NCBI GenBank assembly: GCA_030141605.1
Contig: JAQGDQ010000204.1
Location: 23,501-87,500, forward strand
DNA from: Tubiluchus corallicola
Taxonomy: Eukaryota > Priapulida > Priapulimorpha > Priapulimorphida > Tubiluchidae
Reading direction: 5' to 3'
DNA length: 64,000 bases
This document shows positions 22,850 to 35,530 of the stretch, in pieces; position 1 is the stretch's first letter; the number at the start of each line of letters is the position of its first letter. The translations under genes were made by a program, and so were the position numbers. The notes beneath the pieces were generated by a model. That model had not been told where the DNA came from and made no database searches. It saw only the letters and a list, made by a program, of their open reading frames with translations.

Positions 22850-24700
22850 ACAACTGATAAAGCTTTATCACGGTTCACGTAATTTAAACTAAATTTAGCA
22901 TAGCGTTCATTCTGTGAGAACGCATATTTGCATGGGCAAATCGTAAACCAAAACTGTTTTAGTTAAACGTATTTTTAAGGTTTCCTAAACAAAGCTGAAA
23001 TATTCTGTGCTTTTTGAATCGTCAGATAAATTCTGTACAGCTGCGGTCGCCGAGCGTTAATTAAATTCATAAGGTTAGGCTAATATTTAATTACCAAAAA
23101 ATATTTTGGCTTTATTATGGGTGAAAAATGTGCATACAACAAATATATATTTTACCACATTTGAAAATGGAGTAGGATCTGGAAAATCGTTATTAAAGAA
23201 ATGTGGTTGATGTGGGCAGGTGTCATAATTGGGGTAAAAAGTTCCATTTTGTTGAGTAATTGATGACGAAATGAGGAAGACACGCAGATCAACGAACAGC
23301 GTGTATTGTGTTAAAATGTAATGTTTCTGCTGCTATGCGATCATTGTAATTATTTGCCAATTTAGACGTAGATCCATTACTAGATCCAAATCAAGATCGG
23401 CTTCAAAGAGCACTCAAAGAGGAAAATTGAAATCCAGTAGGCAGCCTTTTTTCTGACGAATTGACTGGAGATGATAAAAAGTGATTCGAAGCTCTCTCAA
23501 AAAATTACGTATCTGTCCAGTGCACAAAGCATCGAACTTCAATTGTTTTTAGCAGCTTCAAATGTTGTCTGGTCGCAAGCTTTTGCCTATATTAATTAAA
23601 ATTAACTTTTACGCTGGTGTCTCTCCTCTAATGTGAACTGTCGTGAAGATTTACCGGAGAAACATTGAAGCCTCGCAAAGCTAGGACGCTTGATCTAAGC
23701 GCAATCTCATATATAAGAACTTATAGCCTGTTTGTTTTATATATTTTTAACAATTTGACGTTACGGCCATTTTAGTCAAATAATACTAAAAATGAAAGGT
23801 AGATACAAGAATTTCTGTTTAAACAAAATAATTATTAAAATTACACACAATAGCATTTTGTACAAACAGATGGTATAGCTTAAGTATTAAATTAATTACT
23901 ATATATGACATACGTACGTAGCGTACAATAAATTCTAAGTAGAGGTTATAATATGAATTACTGTTTTGACTGTTTTGCATTTTGTTTATACATGGAAACA
24001 GGTAGTAGAAATTACTCAACTAAGTATTTGAAAAACTGTGTCTTTAAATATAATGTCAAAATTTTGATTTCTTTTAATGTAAACTGTATCTATCCAATAT
24101 CAATTCTTTTAAAGCTTTTAACTTTTCACAGATTTTGCATCAATTTTTTATTTTCCGGTGAGCCCTTTTAACAAGGATAGCCATAAGTTACAACTTATTT
24201 CCGTACTCTTTAGTTAAATCAAAATTTCAGTATTCTAAAGGTGAGTTTGCGCTGTATGACAACCAAAGTAAACAATGAGAGAAATTCTCAGTGAAAACTC
24301 ATTTGTTGCAATTTAAACTGTCTATCTTAGAAATCTATAAGGAGTAAATATAATTCAAAGCTTTTGCAAATGCAAATATTAATTTGCACTCTAGTAATTA
24401 CTTCCGATTTCTAATCATACTTTCTAATCATACATAACCTTTTACTAGACGATCATAGTATATCACAATGAAGAAAAGTGCACATCAATTTGTAAAACGA
24501 ATAAACCATTATACTTATCTTTAGCCGTCATAAGTTGGGATAACTACAAACCCGAACGTTAGTTCTCATAAATGCATCTATTACCCTGCCTAACTAAGAT
24601 ACAAAAAGACTTTTTACAAAAACTTTAGCCTAAACACTCCAGAATTTCCAGCACGCTGCTTATATAGCAGAAGTATTGCGTCACTGATTTTAAGGAGGTC

Positions 24701-24916
24701 AGCTGCTGCTCTGCAAATTTGTGTTTATGAATCAGTTTGTCTGCTGATTAGACATTAGTCGTGACTGTCAGATATTTAGTTAGTTTTGTTTAGCTTAAGC
24801 AGTTGTTGTCCTGGGTGAGCAGTTGTCCCGAATGCTGCCGAGCGTGCTTACGTTACAGCAGGGGCGGAGCGATAGACCAATATGTTTGACGTCAATTTAT
24901 TTGCAGAGCAGCAGCT
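24701..24916. mobile_element. 216-bp element with 18-bp perfect terminal inverted repeats
   Basis: agctgctgctctgcaaat at 24701-24718 is exactly complementary to 24899-24916. The interior has no open frame and includes a perfect TGACGTCA near the right end. This looks like a MITE, though no target duplication is evident. Confidence 0.55.
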
Positions 24917-26303
24917 ATTTTAACACGAAATTAACGCTTCAAGTAGCCAAAAAATGACTTTTCAATTTAAAGAGAATGTAGAGACGAAGTTTCAAAGCAC
25001 TAAAAATACAGAGATATAAATATAATAAAGAAACTAAGCCAGTTAGCCTTGCTTTACAATAAATAAACAACAAAAATATTAAATCTCTCTTGCCTTTAAA
25101 CATACGAACATCAAGTCTGCGATGTATTTTTCTGTATTAATTGATCATGTGCTCGTCTGCAAGATTTATTCAGTTTTTGTACCTTTCCGTTTGTCAGGCT
25201 ACTGAAATGGAATAAATTTGACTGTTCCACTCCATAGACGACCCTTATATTGAATGTCCGAGTCACATAAGGCCCAATAGTACCTTTTAACCTTGATTAT
25301 AACCAGAAAAATAGTGTTAAATTAGCTAATATTACATTGATTTATAATATAAGTTTTGACCACATTTGAATTAATTTTGACTGTGAAGATCTCATTGAAG
25401 TTTATAAAAACTGGCCAGAAAAGAAAACATTTTGTTTTGTCCTTATTTAACGTTAATCAAATAGTTGTTTTTATCTAACTTGCACAGCATAGGATAAACA
25501 TGAAAAACTTGATAACAGATCAAAATCGTCGGTTTCGGAAATTTGAACACAACGCTAGCGCTCGAAAACAAAAAAGGAAGGAAGCTCGATAACTACAAGG
25601 CTACGGCAACTTCAGGATAATAGAGACTGTCACTGAATATGACACGTTTTGTGTCGTGGTGTACACCTAGCATGCATTGCATTGTTCTGGCTCTTCTCCA
25701 ATATACTCTCTTTTTTATGAGTAATCGAATCTTGCAGTTTCAATAATGCTGTTCGCTCATTAGTGATTATGATTGTACACGAATGCGGGACGGTGCACTT
25801 GCATGCCTTTGGGCAGTTCAGAACTGCAATAAAAATTCCTGTCTCATGGTCAGAAAAAGGTTCTCCCCTACAGTCTTGTTGACTTAAATTGGGAAAAAAC
25901 GTAAAAACAACGTATTATATGCGAACGCAGCAAAAGGAAAGCTATGCTTGTAGATTTGCATCTACTTGGTCTTTATTTGTCTGCAGAACGATTGTGACCC
26001 AAAAGATTCTTTTCCTACGTTTTTTAACGCACTTCTTACACTTTTTGTTTCCTCTTTGTTTTTCTTGGCTAACCCTAACTCTTCTTAGTTACTGCTGCTC
26101 CTTTAAGTCTGTTTCCTTCTATTATTCGTGCGAATCTTTCAATGCCTCGTTTTTCTTACATACAACACGCGATATTCTTATCGTTCTCCTCCTCCTCTGC
26201 CGCAGCCATCATCTTCTCATCCGGTTTTAAACGTTTGTTCCCTCTATTCAGACAGTAAGCATTGTATGCAATACACGCATTTAGTGTTTTGTATTTTTAA
26301 CAG

Positions 26304-26510
26304 GTATTTCTATTTCGAGTTCTGAGAGCGCCATTTGAGGACGTAGTTTTCTACCAGTGTGTGACTGGATACTACACTGCCGAATGGCAAGAGAAGCTTT
26401 ATGGTGTTGGCAGCTTCGTCTTGCTATTTCTGCTGCCACTCTGTATCATCGTCATCTGTTATTCGCTCATCTTCTTCACGATAGCCAAGGAATCTGGAAA
26501 CTGTACCACA
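26304..26510 (+). CDS. GPCR exon 2: extracellular loop 2 and TM5
   Basis: The acceptor ends tttttaacag. It reads phase 0 for exactly 69 codons (residues 182-250). It supplies the loop Cys (C200), the WQEKLY segment and TM5, with P226 and Y234 in the expected places. I chose the gtaaag donor at 26511 over ggtaac at 26517, because only the former keeps the last exon in frame through the 28-bp exon. Confidence 0.88.
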
Positions 26511-26859
26511 GTAAAGGGTAACTTGATGTTATTACTATAGGCAAGATTATTATAGTTCTTACTAAAAATATAAACAGAAGAAAGAGCACCAATTAAAACC
26601 TAGGAAATAAAGCGTACTGTTGTCTTGCTTTAGCAAATGCTTCACATTTTCTAGCTAAAAACTTCAGTGATGGTGTCCAAAGGACGAAGTTTTGCATCTT
26701 TCCACTCAAAAGTGCAAGTTTTCATCAGTTGGTCGAAAAATACGTTTGGAAAATTTATAAATTATGGACCGATACGCATATAAATGAAACTTCGAAAATT
26801 TATTTAGTATAAATTTCTATGAGTAGAACCACTGTGCGTAGTAGGCACAAGCTTGGCTG

Positions 26860-27560
26860 AACAGTTACGATGGAGCTCTGGGGCGCGCGGATGATGTAAC
26901 TTTGCTGGCACCTTGTACGACCTGACCTAAATCAATACTCAGTATCTGCATGCTGACCAGCATGACATTGTTCTTAACTCCAATCAGACAAAGTGTATTT
27001 TATTTATTAACAACCGAAACTTAACTAACTTTTTTCAAGAGTTATAGTTAATAGTACAGTGTTAATGAAGTAGGTCGTTAGAGGCTCAAATTAACTTCAA
27101 AAATTGATCAAATTGCTGATATTCTAAGATGTAAGAAAAATGTATTTTGCCTGTTAATGCTATTTTGTTTTCTGTGACTAATAAACGTGTAATGCTTAGA
27201 TTGTTTCACGCTTACTGCTGCTCTTTCTATGGTTGTTCGATTAACGATTTATCGAAGGCCTGCATATCGTTGTTACTTACTGAATATAGAAAAGCATTGC
27301 GGCGAATCTTAGACTTGCCAGGAAGCTCTCATTCCAGCATGACATTGTGTCTTGCTGCTACATATCCCCTAGATGTCCTTTTACATTTGCGCATTTCAAA
27401 GCTCTATTGTAACATAAATTTGTCTGCTAATCCATTACACTGCTCAATTGATGTGTGAAATACTAATTCTAGTATAAGAAGTATAAGCATTTTAGATAGA
27501 AATCGCATTAGGGCACGCACGAACCTTTATACATATGGTTATAGACCTGTTGACATAATA
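26860..27560 (+). mobile_element. LINE fragment (reverse transcriptase palm to C-terminus) in GPCR intron 2
   Basis: Plus-strand translation begins with YDGALGRADDVTLLAP, the YADD catalytic block with Tyr changed to Arg. It runs through a broken segment with NSNQTKCILF and then the open piece 27147-27458 with FHAYCCSFYGCSIND and YRKALRRILDLPGSSHSSM. This order is the RT palm, thumb and connector of CR1/Jockey-type LINEs. Stops and shifts show it is dead. The 5' end is truncated. Confidence 0.75.
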
Positions 27561-28516
27561 ACTTTGGCAAGAGAATAGTTGCCGTGTAGTGTCGAGTTAT
27601 CGTCGCCTCTGTCTATTCCTGGCGAATTTTGGTATGGATGTCGGTGGGATTTGAGCACAATACTGGTGGTCGTAACAATATTAATATTATAATAATATAT
27701 TTATTAGTTATATATGTACATATATACATATTTACAAACTAATATGCATGTACAGGGCTTTAGCCACTTCATGTACGATGTTACTCTTGCTTTATGCCCA
27801 GCACCGATCTTTAAACCTTATGTATTTTTGCCTGGGTTTCTGAGTCAGGAATTTTCCACAAACCCTTTTGTTGTTAACTTACCACACTTCGTATTGGCTT
27901 CTAAGTTTCGCTTTACACTTTTAAATTTGACGAAGTTTAAAATTTAATGGATTTAAAGTTCAGTGTTACTACGAAGTTCTTTATAACCAGGAATGAAGCT
28001 TTGTTTTTTACACAACGTTCCACAATACAGTGGTTTAACCATATATATGCGTGCACAGGTACACGTCATTCACTTGCACCACATGCATTTATTCTAGGGT
28101 ATCAGCAGTAAAAAAACTGCGAATACTTAGACGATAATCACAGATTAGTTATTGCAAACACTCTTTCTTCACTGATTGTCAATGTACAAGTATTAGTAAC
28201 TGATTAAAGAGAGCGTGGAGCGCCTACTGCCAATCTCTCACAGGATCCGGAAACATCCTCTGTTCAATTGATGCAAATGAGCTGCTACTTAACGTAAATT
28301 GTGGATGGCATCGTTTCATGCTCACGTTTAAACCATTTACACGCCTTCGTGTTGACTCCGCGCTGACACAATGAGTGAAGACAGAATGAACTCTCCTATA
28401 ATTTATTGGATGTTGCTGAAATGCAACGTTGGTAATTTGACCGTAATCCGTCTGACTGGGGAAACGACTTAGCGGTCTTATCACGGTAGCGAGATACTGG
28501 ACAGAGAAAATCTCAC

Positions 28517-28595
28517 CAGCGCATTCTATGGTTTCTTGACCTTTGGCAGTTGTATTTAGCAGCATTTCGACATAGTTCTCACACGCAATTATCTT
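28517..28595 (-). other. Candidate antisense exon, unidentified
   Basis: Within a 153-codon minus-strand open frame (28685-28224), a 79-base stretch is bounded by a good acceptor (tttcatttacag) and a gtgaga donor. It reads KIIACENYVEMLLNTTAKG and then QETIECA. I do not recognise it. No partner exon was found, and long open frames can arise by chance in this less AT-rich patch. Confidence 0.2.
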
Positions 28596-29633
28596 CTGTA
28601 AATGAAACATAATCTTCCATTTTAATCGTTTTAATATATTGAATGAAGTGAAGACATAGCGGGATTCTTGCGGAAAAAGTGGCATCCACTTTGGTAGCTA
28701 AAATCACACACAAGTCACAAAGCGAAAGTATCTTTTTAACAGTCCGACCGCACCGTATTTTCCAAAAGTAAAAGAGCCTGTTTGATGCTGTAAGTGCGTG
28801 ACATCACTTCCCTTAGTATACCAGAAAAATATATATTCGCAGTGACCGTGACGTGAACCGTGATGTAATATTGCAATCTGACTAATTTTTATTGAAATTT
28901 TAATTTTCATTATAAAATACAAAATACGGTACATTAGTAGTTAGTTTACAGTGTTCTACTATGTTGCTTATTTTGGCTGTTTTTTATTTACAACTTTAAT
29001 CAGAGTAACTTCACTCTGTTAGTGCTAATACAACATCAACCACCTCCCCCCGAGCACAGTAATAACTAGCGGTGAGGTCCCTAGCTTATTTTGAGAACGA
29101 ATTATTAATTTTGTAAAACTTTCTTTGACTATATTGCTTTTGCCCCAGCTCCCCCTTTAACGCCTGATTGAGCGTGCACTGCTAAAGTCTTACACACATG
29201 TCCTAAAATGTCGCGTTTTTGCTAATTTTAGCTTCAATAACACTGAAATAATGATTTATGTGTAAGTAGTATTAATGCCCCAATTTATGAATACATAGTT
29301 AATAAAACTAAAATATTTATTTAAAAGAAACATTTGTTTATTTAAGAAGCAGTGTAAAGTCTTCAATATAAATTCTAAAGTAATAAAATTTTGCTTACGA
29401 AATTGCTTTTAGTTTTTAGTCATATTAATAGCATAGATTTCTTCTTTGATCTAATTCAGTTAACATTGCAGGCAAACAAAGAAAGAAGGCATTTATGTAT
29501 AAACGTATTAAATACTGTTAATCGCTTTTAATTTTTAGGAAAGTGTAGATTCTGTAAAGATATTGAACTTTTCAGTAATAGTAAAGGGATTGTCTGTGCT
29601 AGTCGTTATAGTTGCAAATTTTATTTTAGTTAC

Positions 29634-29703
29634 GGTAGCGTTGTTGCAGGACCGATACTTAGCTCATTATAAAGTAGAATTCTCCAAAATCAGAAATGCC
29701 TCA
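29634..29703 (+). repeat. Diverged dispersed repeat, copy 1
   Basis: It begins ggtagcgttgttgcagga and resembles 30792-30864 over about 70 bases, by eye roughly 70 percent identical. The family is unknown. Confidence 0.5.
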
Positions 29704-30791
29704 GCCTCGTTCAACTGTGTGTGCATGCTGTAGCTGACGGAATGTCCTAAAACAAAACTTCAAATTCCGCATTGGCTTGGTAACTGTTATTTGTTCTGAG
29801 AAAATAAAATAGAAGCATTTTGCAAATTCAGGTGATTATACAAGTTTATTATAAAATGAGAACTAAATCAAAATATTAAATCATTTAGGTATGAATTACA
29901 CAATTTTTGCAAATTACACAATTGTAAAGTAGTAAAACGCTACATGAAATAGAAATTAAACTTCTTTTTTAAAGTAATCAAAAAAGAGTTAATAATAATC
30001 ATATTTAACTTACGTATATTGGCCAGCCCTGGCATTTAAACTTAAAGGCATCATAAAACTGCAGAAACAGGTCACAAGCATTTATCAAATCATTGAATTT
30101 GGCTAAATTAAGTAAAAACAGATAGCAAACACCTAAACAGTGTAACAGTCTACTTTCCTACTGACATCTGCATAAAACCAGATTGAATCATCTGAGAACA
30201 TAAGTACAGGCTAACAAATTTAAAGCAAGAAATTCATTCAAGGCCTAAAGGCCTAAAAGGTGGCAGCACATGACAGTGTCAGCTTATCCCCAACAAGAGA
30301 ATTTGTCTTACGCGGGCTGAGCATGGCAGAGAAATGGGGTTGGGAAGCTGTTACACAAGCAGTCATCCATCTATTTATTAAACAAGTCTAGCAATATTTA
30401 CTTTCGATAGCTAAGCGCATATCGTTACCACTCAGCTATTTTCTCGTTTCCATATTTTTCTTAAATAGCACATTCGCATTTCATATAATCATGTTATGTA
30501 AATGATTAACTTTACATAAACGGCAATTATGGGTTGTTAATTTTTAGTTATTTTTTAAAAACTGAGAAGCTTTTGAAACAACCTATATATTTAATGCAAA
30601 CATGAATTTTTTACAGATTATTTTTTGTCTTTGATTGATCAGCGTGAAAAATTGTTAGAACTGAAATGAAATGTGCATTTCATAGCGATTTGAATTTGGC
30701 TTGTTTATTAGCAGATTCCGTACGCTGCCGTTTTTTACAGCTCGTACACACTGCAAGCCTGTACTCAGCATTCATCGATAGTTCTTATCAT

Positions 30792-30864
30792 GGTAGCATT
30801 GTGGCAGGATCGGTACATACTTCATTATCATAGATAATTTTCCAAGATGAGAGAGGTGTCTCTG
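30792..30864 (+). repeat. Diverged dispersed repeat, copy 2
   Basis: It begins ggtagcattgtggcagga, in the same orientation as the copy about 1.16 kb upstream. Confidence 0.5.
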
Positions 30865-32679
30865 ACGCTTTTTTATCTATGTACACATCCTCACTCAAGA
30901 ATTAGTTCAGGTGTTTAATTCTTGCGTTATAGCTTCCTGCTAATGTGAATTAGCACCTACTCTTTTCACAGCTAATGAACATGATAGCAGATTAAATGAA
31001 ATTTCAGGTCTCACCGCAGGAAATGTTTCTTTGCTGCATGTCCCTGCTCCCACTTGTATTCCATAAAATGTTCACCCAAATATGTAATAATTGAATTAAG
31101 GCTGTTAAAACCTCTACTATTAAAAGAGATTTATATTGTTTGTATTGTTTGTTGTATTGTTTATTTATTCCAAGAGCCAAGTATTTTTATCAATATCTTA
31201 CACAAAAATGTACAATATAGAAATAACAAGAGAATAATAGATAAGGTACAGCCAAACGATTAATGCAGCGCAGACAATTATTATATCGGTTCAGATCGGA
31301 AGGTGAACTTGTAAGGTCTGAGCCGAACAAGCCGTATGGAATAACGAGAGTGCAGAAGATGCAAAACAAAAGGAAGGAAAGCATGGAAGGTAATGAGTGT
31401 GAAGATGTGGCGAGAAAGATGATGAAACAATGAAGAATGGCAAGATGTAGGTAGGGATTAGGTTTACATTAATATTTTAATAATATTAACAAACCATAGC
31501 CAACAGGGTAACGTGCAAAAGAGGCGGCAACCGGGCACCCTCAAAGGTGCCAAAATGAATTTACTTCTTTTTACTTCTGCAACTTCTTTTTCTTCATTCT
31601 CCTTCTTTTTCTAGACTTAGACTTCACGTTACATTAAATGATAAGTTTGAAAACAATTACAGGTGGTATACATGTATTAGAGTTATGTATATGTTCTAAT
31701 ATGGAATTTTTCAACCTTTTTTAAACTTGAATACACTACGTTCATCTTTAATATTGTCAGGCAGATGACTCCAAACTAGAGGCTCATGAAATTTAACAAA
31801 ATGCTTAGCAAGAATTAGTACAGCAAGAACTGCACAAATATATTAATCAAGTCCCTTGGCTTCGTTTTGTTCTCGAAGGTACGCAATTTGTTTAAATGGA
31901 ACACGGATAAACAGTTATAGATTTCTGGTCTGAACCTACCGGCATACCGGCATAAAAACTGGTGGACACCCTAGAATACTCTGAACAAAAATTCGGGTTG
32001 CAATGAGCGAAATAAAGCTGTTCAGCATTCCCTCTATAGTTCTTTTAATCTGACAGAGAAAACAGAATAAGCCTAATCAAGACGTGCTTCAGGTCATGTC
32101 CCACCAGAGGGCTGGAACCATGACGACACTACGACTGGTCATTAGAAGACTTCGCATCAGTCGCAGCTTCCCCAGATTAGTTTAGTTTATTACTATAACA
32201 GATCATTAGCAGATAGGGATTATCGATTTTCTGCGCCTGAAAGCAAAGTTGAAAAGAACAAGAGGTGACAAAGCGTGCCGCTGCTTCTTTTGTTTGCTAA
32301 TTAACTTTCTGTAACAAGCTTCCAAAACATCTGTAAGTTAATTAGTTTTTATTGTTCGACTCTAAAATCTGTTGCTGCTTTGCCTTTAAGATATCACATT
32401 GAGCTGTTAAGCGGCGCAATTTTTTTCATTGCCGATGGAATGGCCTGCGGAAAAATGAATAGGAATAGCTGCAGAAAAAGAATAACGCACACGCAGATTG
32501 CATGAACGGTGCATTGACAACAATATAAAACGATTTTATCTATTCCGCACCCCCAAACGCATCCGCATGCTACGTAAACCCGACTTAAGACCTGTTCTTT
32601 GAACGTGGAAAATGTTTGGGGCACAGGCTGGTTCGCGATATGAAACTGGACAAGCGTCGGTAGAAACGCTAAATCAAAA

Positions 32680-33200
32680 ACTCGTTGGTAGCTAGGAAAT
32701 TCAGCTGCAATGCTGAGTACATTGGTAAAACATCTAGACAGTTGATGGTAGGAACAACTAAATATCTAGGAATGTCTCATTTGTCAATGAAACCTTTATC
32801 CCATCCCCCACGTATATTAATTTTGGGTCATATCAATAACCCTGAGCACCAATCAAACATTAGTAAATTTCAATAGTATTACCTCTGGCGCTATTGAGCC
32901 TTTTTTACTTCTTACTATCTTCTTACTATCAAAGAAAACTTTCCATCATGCATATAAAACCTAGTCTTACTACCCAATACCGTTCTATACCTTCGTTCTG
33001 ATTCTAATACTAGTCACAACTCTGTTCCATTTCTACTCGCCACTTTATAGTTTTCACGAGCTCTAACAGGCTTCTACATAGTCACATGCGATTAACTCTT
33101 GCCTATGTAAGTACCATAGTTTATTCCAGTGATGATGACACCAGTAGGCGCTGAAACATCCATGCAAATTTCTGCCGCATTTCTGCTGCTTTTATATTCT
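32680..33200 (+). mobile_element. Penelope-like element fragment with GIY-YIG endonuclease remnant
   Basis: The open piece near 32685-32876 reads CNAEYIGKTSRQL followed by YLGMSHLSMK and GHINNPEH. This matches the EYIGxTxRxL and later His-containing blocks of the Penelope-type GIY-YIG endonuclease. About 250 bases downstream, TGATGA (33130-33135) and GAAAC (33153) sit in the arrangement of the element's degenerate hammerhead region. No reverse transcriptase is seen upstream, so the copy is 5'-truncated. Confidence 0.65.
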
Positions 33201-33251
33201 GTGTAGTTTTAAAGTAACCATTAGAAAGAAAAATCAGAAAATATAATTATT

Positions 33252-33286
33252 ACAATAAACTTCAAACAAGTTTTAAAGTTTATTGT
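33252..33286. repeat. Small hairpin
   Basis: acaataaactt (33252-33262) pairs perfectly with aagtttattgt (33276-33286) across a 13-base loop. Outer flanks aaatcagaaaa and tttttctgatt near 33330 extend the symmetry, so it may be the core of a small inverted-repeat element. Confidence 0.5.
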
Positions 33287-33576
33287 AAAAACACATAATT
33301 TATGTTAGTATAAGAATTCTATTTTTCTGATTCATATTTTTGACTTTTTACTCCTGTGTGCTACGTTTGTTCAGCACTCCAGCCACTGGCTCGTTTGCGG
33401 CGATTTGTGTAAAAATCAAGATAAACCCTAAAATGGTTAAATTCAAGTCGTTCAGATACGTTGAAACAGCCTCAGAATTCCAATTGATAATAATTTTAGT
33501 CAAAATGTTCTCAAATTGGAAATAGGCAAAAATTAGTACAATTTTGTCCAAGAACCAGAAAAGCCGGAATTTCGGT

Positions 33577-34099
33577 TCAAAAATTCACATTTGCTATTCA
33601 AATGTTCACAATTTCCATTCAAGTGTTCACAATTTCCATTTAATTGTTCACAATTTCCTTTCAAATGTTCACACACAAAATAAAACACAAAACACAAAAA
33701 TTATTCAGTTTGTTAACAGATACGCAGGGTCTACAAGGTTTACTTCATTGTATTTTAATAGAATTATTACAAAATCTAACCCAATTTTAACACAGACCGT
33801 GTCCACGAGACTAACTTTTGTTTAGATTTGATCCTTGCAAATTGTATTGTAGGAGAAATTGCTTTTTTATTATGACTTGGTTTTTATGTTTACTTGCTAT
33901 ACTATATATCTGCCTGAAACTGTTCCGAACTGCATTGACCAAGGAGTCTACAAGGTGGAATTTAGCACTCAATAACAATATATTTAATGTAGATTATTTG
34001 GTAGGTTCTCTAAGATGAGACAGATTGTGAACATCTGAATGGAAATTGTGAACATTTGAATGGAAATTGCGAGCATTTGAATGGAAATTCTGAACATTT
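33577..34099. mobile_element. Fold-back element with arms built from 21-bp iterated units
   Basis: The left arm (33577-33672) holds about four and a half tandem copies of a 21-base unit with core ttcacaatttccattcaa. The right arm (34024-34099) holds about three and a half copies of its reverse complement. The 350-base centre is AT-rich with no clear protein. Inverted arms made of short direct repeats are the signature of fold-back transposons. No transposase is present. Confidence 0.7.
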
Positions 34100-34813
34100 C
34101 AACGTGACAAGGTGTAGATGCTAACAGGCCTACAGAAGTAGATTAGGAAAAGTGTTATGTCAATTTTCCGATCGATCATAAACTGAAGAGCGAGTTTTCT
34201 GCGATATTAAAATTTAGTTTTAAACAAAACCTCAATACTTATAGGTGTGTTGCCATTTGTCGTTCTCAAAGCTAGATTTCTGTAAGGTACAAGATGTGTT
34301 TGTATCACAGGTGTGATGATCCTGTGGTAATCCTGATAATCCAAACAAAATCTGAGATAAGATCTTTTGAAAGGAAACCTTCCTAGAGAAGACTGGAAGA
34401 ATATGTTTTCTATGTTGAAAGATGGATTACTATGAATGTAACAGTAGTTTACGTTGTGAGTGTTACACAACGTAACAAAATTGTTAGTGAACTGTGCGGG
34501 AAACGTAAACATATTATTACGGCAATTATTTTTTCTTTGAGGAATCAAAATATGTCTGTTATAAATTGTCGAGTTATGCTGTTTACCAGGAGGTTTGAAA
34601 TTCGCATAAAAGTCCCCAAATAATCCTGCTAAAGAGTAATAACAATACTCCTGAGTCCGAATTTCAGGCGAAGGATTGTGAGTGTCGCCATAAAGAAGCC
34701 TAGAGGAATCAACTAAGATGTAGTATAATACACAACTGATCTAGTCGAATGAAACCCTTGATGCTAAAAATGTATTACATTAACAAGTGTGTTTTGGCAA
34801 AATTGTAGCTTAT

Positions 34814-34828
34814 TTTTTCCCTATACCT
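34814..34828 (+). repeat. Target-site duplication, left copy
   Basis: tttttccctatacct occurs here and again at 35531-35545, exactly flanking the LINE insert. Confidence 0.8.
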
Positions 34829-35530
34829 GTATATTATTTTTTCTCGGAAGTTACATCTGCTCAGATGCTCGATTGGATACTGAGCTTCATGCAAGAATTA
34901 ATGCTGCAGCCAGCTCTTTCGGCCGTATGAGGAAACGTGTCTTCGATAACCATGACCTTACCATCGCCACTAAACTGCAGGTGTACAAGCAATGCATCAT
35001 TCCGCAGCTTACCTATGGTCAGGAAACGTGGACGCTCTATCAAGATCAGGTCAGGTCTCTTCGTGCGGTTCAGCAGAGACATCTGCGTCACATCCTTCGC
35101 ATACGCTGGGACGACTATGTGCCAAACGAAGACGTGCTGGCTCGTGCCAAGATGGAAGATATCGAGGTTACGCTTACTAAGGCTCAACTTCGGTGGTTTG
35201 GGCATGTGGTCAGAATGAACGATAAGAGACCGACAAAGGCCCTTCTTCATGGAGAACTAACCAGTGGCTCTCGCAGTGTTGGTCGTCCTCTCCTTCGCTT
35301 CAAGGACAAGGTGAAGTTCTCTCTGAGGAAAGGTGGAATGTTGGATTCAAGCTGCCTTTCGCAGTTCACGACCGTCCTGCATGGAGATCCCTAGTCAACA
35401 ACTGTGCCGAAAAACTCGATGAAGAAAGACGGATGCTTGGATATGCAAGAAGGTTCAAGTCGTGGATAAGAGATGGTTTCATGGACATCTGACTCGCACT
35501 GATTTAGCCGTATCGGCTTCGACGTTGTAC
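34829..35530 (+). mobile_element. 5'-truncated LINE insert (endonuclease/RT type), 702 bp
   Basis: It encodes the C-terminal part of a LINE reverse transcriptase. LGSYICSDARLDTELHARIN is followed by QLTYGQETWTLYQDQ, LRHILRIRWDDYVPN, LRWFGHVVRMND and GRPLLRFKD. One frameshift near 35345 is followed by DRPAWRSLVNNCAEKLDEE and the natural end FMDI-stop at 35491. The exact 15-bp flanking duplication and the 5' truncation fit target-primed reverse transcription. The long open frame suggests a fairly young copy. It resembles RTE/BovB-like sequences, but the family is uncertain. Confidence 0.85.

Larger units (their letters stand above)
19209..26303. other. GPCR intron 1 (7.1 kb)
   Basis: It contains a hammerhead-like motif, a SINE remnant, a GTT microsatellite and a 216-bp inverted-repeat element, listed separately. 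The remainder is AT-rich with no exon I can support. Confidence 0.7.

Noticed and set aside
26511-26516. Alternative GPCR exon 2 donor at 26517
   Set aside because: It would add six or seven bases and put the last exon out of frame after the 28-bp exon; the gtaaag donor at 26511 keeps TM6 and TM7 in frame.
34861-35250. 129-codon minus-strand frame
   Set aside because: It is the antisense shadow of the intact LINE coding stretch on the plus strand.
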